Assembly: GCA_014360565.1 (NCBI GenBank)
Contig: JACIXH010000009.1
Location: 1 to 60,260, forward strand
Source: Nocardia sp.
GTDB taxonomy: Bacteria > Actinomycetota > Actinomycetes > Mycobacteriales > Mycobacteriaceae
Direction: 5' to 3'
DNA: 60,260 bases
Position 1 is the first letter of the stretch. Every line of letters starts with the position of its first letter. This document shows, in pieces, positions 43,313-50,395 of the stretch. The notes under the pieces are model-generated. The model did no database searches and was not told the origin of the DNA. It saw only the letters and a list, made by a program, of their open reading frames with translations. The translations under genes were made by a program, and so were the position numbers.

Positions 43313-45094
43313 ATGTCGATGCAGGTAGCGGACTTCGTGCTGCAGCGGCTGCGGGAGTGGGGTGTCGAGCAGGTGTTCGGATACCCCGGCGACGGCGTCA
43401 ACGGTCTGGTCGCCGCCTTCGGGCGCGCCGACAACCGCCCACGCTTCGTCCAGAGCAGACACGAGGAGATGTCCGCGTTCCAGGCCACCGGTTACGCGAA
43501 GTTCAGCGGCGAGGTGGGCGTGTGCACCGCCACCTCGGGGCCGGGTGCGATCCACCTGCTCAACGGCCTCTACGACGCCAAGCTCGACCATGTGCCGGTG
43601 GTCGCCATCGTCGGCCAGACCGCACGCAGCGCCATGGGCGGCAGCTATCAGCAGGAAGTGGACCTGCAGTCGCTGTTCAAGGACGTGGCCTCGGACTATC
43701 TCGTCGAGGTGAACGTCGCCAACCAGCTGCCCAACGCGCTGGACCGGGCGATCCGGACCGCGGTGACCCGTCGCGCGCCGACCGCGGTGATCATCCCCGC
43801 GGACGTGCAGGAGCAGCCTTACGAGCCGCCCGCGCACGCGTTCAAGCAGGTGCCCTCCAGTCCGCCGAGCGTCTCGTGGAGCACCTCGGTTCCGCCGCGC
43901 GCGGAGGTGGAGCGGGCCGCGGCCGTGCTCAACGCCGGCACCGCGCCGGCCGTGCTCATCGGGCAGGGCGCGCGCGGCGCGGTCGAGGAGGTGCTCGAGA
44001 TCGCCGAACTGACCGGGGCGGGAATCGCCAAGGCGCTGCTGGGCAAGGACGTGCTCTCCGACGAGTTGGCGTTCGTCACCGGCTCGATCGGCCTGCTCGG
44101 CACCCGCGCCAGCTACGAGCTGATGCGCGACTGCGACTCCCTGCTGATCGTGGGCTCGAACTTCCCCTACAGCCAGTATCTGCCGGAACTGGATCGGGCC
44201 CGCGCCGTGCAGATCGACGTGGACGGCGCCGCGATCGGCATGCGCTACCCCACCGAGGTGAACCTCGTCGGCGATGCGAAAGCGACGCTGCGCGAATTGA
44301 TTCCGCTGATCCAGCGCCGCGAGGACCGCTCCTGGCGCGAGACCGTCGAAGCGAACGTGCGGCACTGGTGGGCGACGCTCGAACGCCAATCGATGCTCGA
44401 TGCCGACCCGGTGAACCCGATGCGGGTGGTGTGGGAGCTGTCGCAGTGCGTTCCCGACGATGCGATCATCACCGCCGATTCGGGCTCGTCCACCAACTGG
44501 TACGCGCGCTGTCTGCGCATGCGCGGCACCATGCGCGGCTCGCTGTCGGGCACCCTGGCCAGCATGGGCGCGGGCGTTCCCTACGCCATCGGGGCGAAGT
44601 TCGCCCATCCTGACCGCCCGGTGATCGCGCTGGTCGGCGACGGCGCGATGCAGATGAACGGCCTCACCGAGCTCATCACCATCCACCGTTACCAGCACCT
44701 GTGGGCCGATCGGCGGCTGATCGTCTGCGTTTTCCACAACAACGACCTCAATCAGGTCACCTGGGAGTTGCGCGGGATGGGCGGCGCGCCGAAATTCGAG
44801 CAGTCGCAGACACTTCCGGACATCTCCTACGCAGAAATCGCTCGCTGCACCGGCCTCGAGGCGATCTCCGTCGACGACCCCGACGACATCAGGCCCGCGT
44901 GGGACCGCGCCCTCGCCGCCGACCGCCCGGTCGTGCTGGACATCCGCTGCGATCCCGAGGTGCCGCCCATCCCGCCGCACGCGAGCGCCGAGCAGATCAA
45001 GGATCTCGGTCAGGCCGTGCTCCGTGGCGACCCCGCCGCATGGCATCTGCTGGTCCAAGGCGCGAAGACCAAGGCCCAGGAGTTTCGGCCGTGA
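43313..45094 (+). CDS. Thiamine-pyrophosphate enzyme, pyruvate-oxidase (PoxB)-like
   Basis: This 593-aa protein has the three domains of the PoxB/acetolactate-synthase family. The N-terminal FGYPGDGVNGLV holds the region before the catalytic Glu (SRHEEMSAFQATGYAK in parts); the middle is FAD/ADP-binding; the C-terminal GDGAMQMNG and later Asn bind TPP-Mg. PoxB converts pyruvate to acetate and CO2 and is a stationary-phase, stress-sigma-controlled enzyme in E. coli. ATG 43313 follows GAAGGAG. It heads an operon with a PncC-like and a DUF6766 gene, from a stress-type promoter. Confidence 0.88.
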   Translation: MSMQVADFVLQRLREWGVEQVFGYPGDGVNGLVAAFGRADNRPRFVQSRHEEMSAFQATGYAKFSGEVGVCTATSGPGAIHLLNGLYDAKLDHVPVVAIVGQTARSAMGGSYQQEVDLQSLFKDVASDYLVEVNVANQLPNALDRAIRTAVTRRAPTAVIIPADVQEQPYEPPAHAFKQVPSSPPSVSWSTSVPPRAEVERAAAVLNAGTAPAVLIGQGARGAVEEVLEIAELTGAGIAKALLGKDVLSDELAFVTGSIGLLGTRASYELMRDCDSLLIVGSNFPYSQYLPELDRARAVQIDVDGAAIGMRYPTEVNLVGDAKATLRELIPLIQRREDRSWRETVEANVRHWWATLERQSMLDADPVNPMRVVWELSQCVPDDAIITADSGSSTNWYARCLRMRGTMRGSLSGTLASMGAGVPYAIGAKFAHPDRPVIALVGDGAMQMNGLTELITIHRYQHLWADRRLIVCVFHNNDLNQVTWELRGMGGAPKFEQSQTLPDISYAEIARCTGLEAISVDDPDDIRPAWDRALAADRPVVLDIRCDPEVPPIPPHASAEQIKDLGQAVLRGDPAAWHLLVQGAKTKAQEFRP

Positions 45095-45591
45095 CGGTCG
45101 CGACCGCACACCGGCTCGCCGCGCTCGCCGAACGACACGGGGTGACGGTGGCCGTTGCCGAATCGTTGACGGCGGGCAACATCGCCGCGGCCCTGGGCTC
45201 GGCACCGGATTCGGCGGTGTGGTTTCGAGGTGGTGTCGTCGCCTACTCCACCGAGGTCAAACGCCGCGTTCTCGCGATTCCCGATGTACCGGTGGTGTCC
45301 GAGACCGCCGCTACCGCGATGGCACAGGGCGTGCGATCGCTGATGGACGCCGATATCGCCGTCGCCACCACGGGTGTGGGCGGCCCCGATCCACAGGACG
45401 GGGAGCCCGCCGGATCGGTGTGGTTCTGCGTGGTGTCGCGCGGCGAGGTACACACCAGCCACCGGCAATTCGACGGCGATCCCGCGCAGGTCGTCGAACG
45501 ATCGGTGCGGTACGCGATCGAGCTGCTGATGTCGGCGGCGACAGCGCTGACACGATCGGCGCCGGTGTCGGCCACCGAGAACCGGGTATAG
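45091..45591 (+). CDS. CinA C-terminal-type nicotinamide-nucleotide amidohydrolase (PncC-like)
   Basis: This 166-aa stand-alone CinA C-terminal domain has VAVAESLTAGNIAAAL at 19-34 with the catalytic Ser, RGGVVAYSTEVKRRVL and ATTGVGGPDPQDGEPAG in parts. PncC deamidates nicotinamide mononucleotide to nicotinic acid mononucleotide in NAD salvage. GTG 45091 overlaps the TPP enzyme stop by 4 nt. Its coupling to a pyruvate oxidase may link NAD recycling to stress metabolism; that is inference. Confidence 0.9.
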   Translation: MTVATAHRLAALAERHGVTVAVAESLTAGNIAAALGSAPDSAVWFRGGVVAYSTEVKRRVLAIPDVPVVSETAATAMAQGVRSLMDADIAVATTGVGGPDPQDGEPAGSVWFCVVSRGEVHTSHRQFDGDPAQVVERSVRYAIELLMSAATALTRSAPVSATENRV

Positions 45592-45597
45592 CCAGTT

Positions 45598-45945
45598 ATG
45601 GCACACTTTCGCCGCTGGGGAGCTGTCTACCTGCTGATGCTGCTGTTCCTGGGTTCATGGGGCGCGCAGTTCATCACCCAGCTGATCGAGTACCGCAATA
45701 CCCAGCAACAACTCGGTCAGCCGTTCCAATGGTCGGGGTACTGGCCGGAATTTCTGTCCAGCACGTTCGAGAACTGGCAGAGCGAATGGTTCCAGCTGGT
45801 ATTCCAGGCCGTGCTTCTGCTCGGCGCCAAACATTGGATCTTCCGGGTCGACGCCGAGAACGCCGAGCGGATCGAATCCAAGGTCGACGATCTTCGAAGC
45901 TATCTGGTGCCGCCCGAACGACGGTCACAGTTGCCCGGTGACTGA
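45598..45945 (+). CDS. DUF6766-type small membrane protein
   Basis: This 115-aa protein has two hydrophobic helices (about 8-30 and 62-78) separated by a loop with QQLGQPFQWSGYWPEFLSS in parts and TFENWQSEWFQ. The pattern matches the DUF6766 family of unknown function, common in stress-related neighbourhoods. It follows the PncC gene by 6 nt. Its 3' end overlaps the convergent phosphatase gene by 21 nt. Confidence 0.75.
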   Translation: MAHFRRWGAVYLLMLLFLGSWGAQFITQLIEYRNTQQQLGQPFQWSGYWPEFLSSTFENWQSEWFQLVFQAVLLLGAKHWIFRVDAENAERIESKVDDLRSYLVPPERRSQLPGD

Positions 45946-46683
45946 GGCGCCTACCCGGCCCGCGAGATCGGCGCCCGCTTCGATCTCGTAGATCGCGTAC
46001 TCGGCGTCGATGACCGGTTGTGCGACATTGCGCACCCGGATCCCGCCCGGTGTGGTGCCCCGCTCCGTGCCGGCGTGCGCGTGCCCGTGCACCGCCAGAT
46101 CGACGTCGCAGGCGTCGATCGCCTCGCCGAGCAGATAGGAACCCAGGAAGGGGTAGATCTCGGGCGCTTCGCCGTGCAAGGTATCCGAGACGGGAGAATA
46201 ATGGGTGAGCGCGATCGTCACATCGGTGTCGAGTGCACGCAGCGCCGCATGCAGTTGCGCGGCGAGTTCCTCGGTGTGTGAGGCGAATTCGCGCATCTGC
46301 GGCTCGCCGAAGGCGCTCGCGCACTTGCCGGCGAATCCGCCGCCGAACCCCTTCGTACCCGCGATGCCGAGGGTTCGGCCGCCGATGGCGAGGGTGACTC
46401 CGGTGCCCTCCAGCACCGTGATGTCGTGCTCGACGAGCAACGCGGTGATCTCCTCGGCACGATCGCTGTGGTAGTCGTGATTGCCGAGGACCGCTACGAC
46501 AGGGACGGCCAGATGGCCGAATTCGGCTGCAACAGTGCGGGCTTCGTCCATGGTGCCCAGTCTCGTGAGATCTCCGGCCAGCAGCAGCACATCGGCACGA
46601 TCGGCCAGATCGGCCAGATCGGGCCGTATCCGGCCCCGGCACTGCGCGCTCAGGTGGACGTCTCCCACTGCGGCGATACGCAT
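45925..46683 (-). CDS. Calcineurin-like metallophosphoesterase
   Basis: This 252-aa soluble protein has the full motif set: VGDVHLSAQC, LLLAGDLTRLG, VLGNHDYHSD, ALTHYSPV and VHGHAHAG. It belongs to the same superfamily as the membrane enzyme at 24819 but has no membrane helices. ATG 46683 is chosen because GGAGAGAGG precedes it; an upstream GTG (46698) is less likely. It lies 11 nt after the nucleotidyltransferase-BON gene, suggesting an operon. Substrate could be a nucleotide or phosphoprotein. Confidence 0.88.
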   Translation of the reverse strand: MRIAAVGDVHLSAQCRGRIRPDLADLADRADVLLLAGDLTRLGTMDEARTVAAEFGHLAVPVVAVLGNHDYHSDRAEEITALLVEHDITVLEGTGVTLAIGGRTLGIAGTKGFGGGFAGKCASAFGEPQMREFASHTEELAAQLHAALRALDTDVTIALTHYSPVSDTLHGEAPEIYPFLGSYLLGEAIDACDVDLAVHGHAHAGTERGTTPGGIRVRNVAQPVIDAEYAIYEIEAGADLAGRVGASVTGQL

Positions 46684-46694
46684 AGCCTCTCTCC

Positions 46695-47510
46695 TCACCC
46701 GAGCAGTTCGGGGTCGGCCGGCGCGCGCGGATGACCCACCCGCACATCGTTGTGCACGCGCAGCGGTCCGATCCGTTCCCGCAGCACCGTCTCCAGCGCC
46801 GACCTGCTCTGTTCGTCGCCGACCTCGCCGGTGAGCACGACCACGTCACCTCGCACGGTGACATGAACGCCCATGGTCGCGGTGCGCGGGTCCTGAGCGA
46901 AGGCGCGGCGCAGGTTCGCGACCAGGTACTGCGGCGGCTCGTCGCGGACGGCCGCGGCGTCGGGGACCTGGATGCCGAGATCGGTCACCAGACCGAGAAA
47001 TGCTCTGGCATAGGGTGATTCGGCGCATTCTCGGCGCACCCGCGCCCAGTCCACCTGTTCGCGCAGCGCGCGGGCCGTCTCGAGCAGCCGGGTGAAGTCG
47101 AGGCGGTGGGCGTCGAGCACCATCAGTTTGTCGACGATCAGATCGGTTCCGGTGAGTACCGGCGCGGCGGCGGGGCCGATGCGCAACATCTCGGCGCGGT
47201 CGAGCAGAGCGTCGTCGACGGTGTGATGATTGGTTCGAAAGATGATGTCCACCAGGATGTCTCCGTGATAGACCTTGGTCAGCCAATCCTCCACCGGGTC
47301 GGCGGCACGCAAGCCGACAGCTACCAGGGCCGACCGCGCCTCGGCACTGTCCTGGGGGCGGACGAAAATGTCGACGTCATGATCGGAGGCGGGCCCGCCG
47401 CGGGCGTACACCGCGCAACCCCCACCCACCGCGAACCGGATATCGTTGCCCTGCAACGTGTTCACGACCAGCGTCAACGTATGCAGTAGTTGATCGATCT
47501 CGGCGCTCAT
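46695..47510 (-). CDS. Nucleotidyltransferase-BON domain fusion
   Basis: This 271-aa protein has an N-terminal nucleotidyltransferase domain with GGGCAVYARGG then SDHDVDIFVR, the G-G-x-D-x-D metal motif, followed by a helical region. The C-terminal 60 residues (DPRTATMGVHVTVRGDVVVL in parts, TGEVGDEQSRSALE, VHNDVRV) form a BON domain, usually found in envelope or stress proteins that bind membranes or ligands. The fusion is unusual. ATG 47510 is preferred over upstream starts within the terminator region. It is downstream of the KGG gene and upstream of the phosphatase. Confidence 0.75.
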   Translation of the reverse strand: MSAEIDQLLHTLTLVVNTLQGNDIRFAVGGGCAVYARGGPASDHDVDIFVRPQDSAEARSALVAVGLRAADPVEDWLTKVYHGDILVDIIFRTNHHTVDDALLDRAEMLRIGPAAAPVLTGTDLIVDKLMVLDAHRLDFTRLLETARALREQVDWARVRRECAESPYARAFLGLVTDLGIQVPDAAAVRDEPPQYLVANLRRAFAQDPRTATMGVHVTVRGDVVVLTGEVGDEQSRSALETVLRERIGPLRVHNDVRVGHPRAPADPELLG

Positions 47511-47536
47511 CCTCGTGCACCTTTCACCGAAAACGC

Positions 47537-47563
47537 CCGGGCCCGGCACTGCGCCGGGCCCGG
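47537..47563 (-). terminator. Hairpin with T run after the KGG gene
   Basis: A perfect 11-bp GC stem (47537-47547 with 47553-47563) closes a 5-nt loop, and on the minus strand is followed by GTTTTC. It lies 12 nt after the KGG gene stop and directly before the nucleotidyltransferase gene. Confidence 0.8.
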
Positions 47564-47575
47564 TCAGCGAAGCGG

Positions 47576-47776
47576 TCAGCTGCCGCCGTGGCTGTGTTCG
47601 CCACCAGCGCGCTTGGCCTCCGTGGGCTGCGCCTGGGCGCCCTTACGGCCTGCCTCGCGGGGGTCGGCGGCGTTGGACTCGCCGAAGCTACCGCTACTGG
47701 CCTGACCGCCGCGCGAAGCCTGCGCCTCGGTGTCGTCGCGATTGCCGAATTGTCCAGGGTTGTTCGGATCAGGCAT
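47576..47776 (-). CDS. KGG-motif stress-induced protein
   Basis: This 66-aa hydrophilic protein has the repeated Gly-rich KGG signature (RGGQASSGSFG, DPREAGRKGAQ) of the con-10/GsiB-type stress protein family. It ends GGEHSHGGS. Such proteins are disordered, hydrophilin-like and classic members of general stress regulons. ATG 47776 follows GAGGAGGG. The promoter is GATT-N15-GGGTAG, nearly the same block as for the next gene upstream. Confidence 0.88.
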   Translation of the reverse strand: MPDPNNPGQFGNRDDTEAQASRGGQASSGSFGESNAADPREAGRKGAQAQPTEAKRAGGEHSHGGS

Positions 47777-47840
47777 AGTGCCCTCCTCGTTGTCGTCTGG
47801 TCATCTGGCATGTGATCGCCGAAGCGGTCACACCATCGCA

Positions 47841-47867
47841 CTACCCGTGGTCGTGCTCCTCAATCAC
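47841..47867 (-). promoter_or_regulatory. Stress-sigma-type promoter (GTGATT-N15-GGGTAG), KGG gene
   Basis: On the minus strand GTGATT, a 15-nt spacer and GGGTAG are followed by tGCGAtGGTGTGaCCGC. The block matches 48163-48189 in elements, spacing and downstream bases. Confidence 0.7.
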
Positions 47868-47877
47868 CGCAGCCGAA

Positions 47878-48114
47878 CTATTTCCGGGCCAACCGGGCGG
47901 CCAGCAATTGCTTGGCTTGTTCAGCGCCCTTACGGCTTTCGCCCTGCGCCCGCCGGAAGAACTCGGAGAGTTCGGAGTCACCGGCCCGCTCGGCATCGTG
48001 GCAGTACTGCTCCATGCGCAGAGCGTTGCTCAGCGCGGCTTCGGCGAACCAGATGAGGTCGTAATCTTTGTCCCTGGTACCGGTTACCTGGCCGGTTTCC
48101 TGATCTGTCGTCAT
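47878..48114 (-). CDS. 78-aa ferritin-like helical protein, C-module paralogue
   Basis: This 78-aa protein reads TGTRDKDYDLIWFAE, ALRMEQYCHDAERAGDSEL and FFRRAQGESRKGAEQAKQLL, two long helices with spaced E, H and Y. Its sequence is about 60% identical to residues 55-120 of the 136-aa protein at 49085. It resembles small ferritin-like proteins that open with DKxYDLI and carry an E..Y pair. Whether metal is bound is unknown. ATG 48114 follows AAAGGAG. Confidence 0.85.
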   Translation of the reverse strand: MTTDQETGQVTGTRDKDYDLIWFAEAALSNALRMEQYCHDAERAGDSELSEFFRRAQGESRKGAEQAKQLLAARLARK

Positions 48115-48162
48115 GTCCACTCCTTTCGCGCACGTCGCCGCGAATGCGGCCACACCGTCGCT

Positions 48163-48189
48163 CTACCCGGGCGTGGGCCGGTCAATCAC
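48163..48189 (-). promoter_or_regulatory. Stress-sigma-type promoter (GTGATT-N15-GGGTAG), 78-aa gene
   Basis: GTGATT, a 15-nt spacer and GGGTAG on the minus strand, 49 nt before ATG 48114, with downstream aGCGAcGGTGTGgCCGC. It closely matches the KGG gene promoter. Confidence 0.7.
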
Positions 48190-48223
48190 CCAGTACCGAG
48201 CGGCTTTCACTCTCGGAACGAGC

Positions 48224-48835
48224 TCAGCCCGCGGGATAGTTCTGCGCTCGCAGCAAGGCGGCGAGGTGGGCGGCATTCCGTGCGAGGGTCTGGGTTGTCT
48301 TGCGGACCGCGTCGGGGGTTTCAGTGAGGTCGTTGTAGTCGACGCCGACCATCGCCTCACCGTTCCAATAGGTGCACCCCTGAGCCGGGATGGTGAAGCC
48401 GACGTCGTCGAGTGCTTGAAACGTGTCAGCCGCGATCTTGTGCGCGCCGTCCTCGTTGCCGACGATCGCGGCGACGCCGACCTTGCCGAACATCGCCGGC
48501 CTGCCCGCATCATCGGTGGTGGACAGTTCGGCATCGAGGCGTTCCAGCACGCGCTGGGCGATCGAGGACAAATGGCCCATCCAGGTCGGGGTCGAGAGCA
48601 CGACGATGTCGGCGTCGAGCACCCGGCGGCGGATCTGGGGCCATTGGTCCCCCTCGCCTTCGTCGGTGCTGACACCGGGCCGGATGTCGAAATCGGCGAT
48701 GCGCACCGATTCGCCCGCGACATCGTGCGCGGCCAGTGCGTCGAGCACCTGATCGGCGATGAGGGCACTGCTCGACGGGGCGGGTGAGGGCTTGAGCGTG
48801 CACACCAGAGCGAGAGCTTGCAGCGGAGCGCTCAT
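48224..48835 (-). CDS. Flavodoxin-like NAD(P)H-dependent oxidoreductase
   Basis: This 203-aa flavodoxin-fold protein has an N-terminal strand and phosphate loop ALVCTLKPSPAPSSSALIAD in parts, then DIVVLSTPTWMGHLSSIAQ and KVGVAAIVGNEDGAHK, as in NADPH-dependent FMN reductases and NAD(P)H:quinone oxidoreductases. The C-terminal TYWNGEAMVGVDYNDLTETP helps bind the flavin. It probably reduces quinones or flavins. The 249 bases before it hold no convincing gene. Confidence 0.85.
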   Translation of the reverse strand: MSAPLQALALVCTLKPSPAPSSSALIADQVLDALAAHDVAGESVRIADFDIRPGVSTDEGEGDQWPQIRRRVLDADIVVLSTPTWMGHLSSIAQRVLERLDAELSTTDDAGRPAMFGKVGVAAIVGNEDGAHKIAADTFQALDDVGFTIPAQGCTYWNGEAMVGVDYNDLTETPDAVRKTTQTLARNAAHLAALLRAQNYPAG

Positions 48836-49084
48836 TCAGAGTTCCTTTCGGAGCGCAGGCACCTACGGGCCTGCGGAGATTCGGCCGCGGGGGCACGCCG
48901 AGCGATCCTCCCCTCGCGACGACGCCGTTGGCGTCGCGATGACGCGTCCGCGTGCCTCCGCGGTATGCCGGTGTCGACACCGTCTTCCGAAAAGGGCGGT
49001 CTGTCGGCACCGTATGCATCCGGTTCGACCGACCACCACAGTCCGGTGATGCCCGCACCGGCGGTCTCCAAACAGGTTGCTGCG

Positions 49085-49495
49085 TCAGGGCCCAGCCGGT
49101 GATTGCGGTGTGGTGTTGGCCGCGTCGCCGATCAGCCGGCGGGCCAACAGCATCTTGCCCTGATCGGCGCCTGCGCGACTCACTCGTTGGGCGCGCCGGA
49201 AGAATTGGGCCATCTCGCTGTCACCCGCCAGCGCGGCATCGTGGGCGTACTGCTCCATCCGCAGCGCGTTCTCCAGGCTGTTGGCGACGAATCGGACAAG
49301 GTTGTAGTCCTTGTCCTTGGTTCCGGTGTGCCGACCGGTTTCGTCGTCGTCGGTGGTGACGGCGTTCTCCGCGCCACGTTCGGCCAGTGCCGCGGACAAC
49401 TCGCTGCGCAACCGCTGCGCGGTCTCCACGTCGCCGGCGTCGTCGGCGGTGGTGATGTCCTGACGCCACTGGGCGATGAGGTCTCGCGAAACCAT
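49085..49495 (-). CDS. 136-aa modular stress protein (N-module plus ferritin-like C-module)
   Basis: This 136-aa protein joins two modules found as separate small proteins nearby. Residues 1-22 match the 60-aa protein at 42899. The linker holds DVETAQRLRSELSAALAERG. Residues about 54-120 (TGTKDKDYNLVRFVA, ALRMEQYAHDAALAGDSEM, FFRRAQRVSRAGADQGKMLL) match the 78-aa protein at 47878. ATG 49495 follows GGAGGAGG. Promoter and leader are near copies of those of the 60-aa gene. A stress-induced, ferritin-like or scaffold protein is plausible; the activity is not known. Confidence 0.82.
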   Translation of the reverse strand: MVSRDLIAQWRQDITTADDAGDVETAQRLRSELSAALAERGAENAVTTDDDETGRHTGTKDKDYNLVRFVANSLENALRMEQYAHDAALAGDSEMAQFFRRAQRVSRAGADQGKMLLARRLIGDAANTTPQSPAGP

Positions 49496-49557
49496 GAAGT
49501 CCTCCTCCGACGATGCGTGGTGCGCTGGCGCGGCCGTCCGGCCGCCACATCGTCGCG
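49496..49557 (-). promoter_or_regulatory. Conserved 5' leader with hairpin (copy 2)
   Basis: This leader matches 43082-43144. It carries a GCGGCC/GGCCGC hairpin with a 4-nt loop (49530-49545), the run CGGACGGCCGCGC and the ribosome block ATCGTCGGAGGAGGA just before ATG 49495. Confidence 0.55.
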
Positions 49558-49582
49558 TTACCTCGGTACCGAGGTCCCAAAC
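49558..49582 (-). promoter_or_regulatory. Stress-sigma-type promoter (GTTT-N15-AGGTAA), 136-aa gene
   Basis: On the minus strand GTTT, a 15-nt spacer and AGGTAA. The spacer contains a 14-bp perfect palindrome CCTCGGTACCGAGG (49561-49574) that overlaps the -10, a possible extra operator not present in the other copy. Confidence 0.6.
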
Positions 49583-49647
49583 AGCTCGGCGAGCAGCAGG
49601 CACCGTGACCGAACCGGACAACGATCCGCACCTGCGCGGCCGCCGCC

Positions 49648-49672
49648 GATTCAGCGGCGCAGGTCGGGGTAA
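49648..49672 (+). promoter_or_regulatory. Stress-sigma-type promoter (GATT-N15-GGGTAA), SRPBCC gene
   Basis: GATT (49648-49651), a 15-nt spacer and GGGTAA (49667-49672) lie 44 nt before GTG 49716. It is divergent from the 136-aa gene promoter. Confidence 0.6.
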
Positions 49673-49715
49673 ACACTCTGCGACAGCACTCCGCCAGCAG
49701 GGAGGTGACCACGAC

Positions 49716-50210
49716 GTGGTCCAGGTGAGACGCACAATCCATGCCTCGGTACCGGAAGTGTTCGCGGTGCTGGCCGACGGATGGACGTATGCGAGCTGGG
49801 TGGTCGGCGCCTCCCATATCCGCGCGGTGGACGACACGTGGCCCGCCGTCGGTGCGCGCATCCATCACAGTGTCGGGCCGTGGCCGTGCACGATCGAGGA
49901 CACGACGGCCGTTCGCGTGGTCGACCCGCCGCACACCATCGAACTCGATGCCCGGCTCTGGCCCGTCGGCGCCGCGGTGGTCCGCGTGGAGCTCCAAGCC
50001 ACCGGCCCCACCTCCTGCACGGCCGTGATGACCGAGCGAGCCGTTCGCGGGCCGGGTCGACTGATGCCGCACGCACTGCAGGCGGTACTGCTCACGCCAC
50101 GCAACCGTGAGTCGTTGTCGCGCCTGGCCGATCTCGCCGAAGGCGGTTGCCGGGCGACTGCTACCCCGGACGCAGCCGCCGCGCGTGCTGACCACGTGGA
50201 CGACCGGTAG
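49716..50210 (+). CDS. SRPBCC (polyketide-cyclase-like) protein
   Basis: This 164-aa START/SRPBCC-fold protein opens VRRTIHASVPEVFAVLADG, with IRAVDDTWPAVGARIHHSVG and a C-terminal helix HALQAVLLTPRNRESLSRLA, each in part. The hydrophobic cavity of this fold binds lipids or polyketide-like ligands. GTG 49716 has GGAGG 9-15 nt upstream. It has its own stress-type promoter. Its last 50 nt overlap the convergent small peptide gene at 50161. Confidence 0.85.
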   Translation: MVQVRRTIHASVPEVFAVLADGWTYASWVVGASHIRAVDDTWPAVGARIHHSVGPWPCTIEDTTAVRVVDPPHTIELDARLWPVGAAVVRVELQATGPTSCTAVMTERAVRGPGRLMPHALQAVLLTPRNRESLSRLADLAEGGCRATATPDAAAARADHVDDR

Positions 50211-50355
50211 CGGAGTTGCCTGCCGAGCCTGCGTTCATGACCTGATTCCACCAGGACTGCAGCGGACTGGGGTCGGGCCAGCGAACCATCGGTGTTTCCA
50301 GGTCTTCCTCGGTGTCGGTAACTCGGGCGGAGCGGTGTTCGAGATCGCGTTGCAT
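50161..50355 (-). CDS. Small protein with PSPLQSWW core (paralogue 2)
   Basis: This 64-aa protein has M-x-x-DL near its start, a VT at 12-13, and the core W-P-D-PSPLQSWW-x-x-V-M at about 26-40. That matches the 52-aa protein at 99-257 over the first 40 residues. The C-terminal tail differs and is basic. Its ATG is 40 nt after the STAS gene stop, so it is probably the second gene of that operon. The 3' end overlaps the SRPBCC gene. Conservation of a tryptophan-rich core in two loci argues for function, perhaps a partner-binding peptide. Confidence 0.7.
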   Translation of the reverse strand: MQRDLEHRSARVTDTEEDLETPMVRWPDPSPLQSWWNQVMNAGSAGNSATGRPRGQHARRLRPG

Positions 50356-50395
50356 GAGTTCGTCCTTGTGCTGCTGCTTTCGGTTTCGGGATGGA

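Noticed and set aside
48832..49071. Possible 79-aa gene between the flavodoxin-like and 136-aa genes
   Set aside because: The C-terminal half is Arg-rich antisense-like sequence, no ribosome site is clear and no similarity is recognised. The GLWWS segment is not enough to link it to the PSPLQSWW family.
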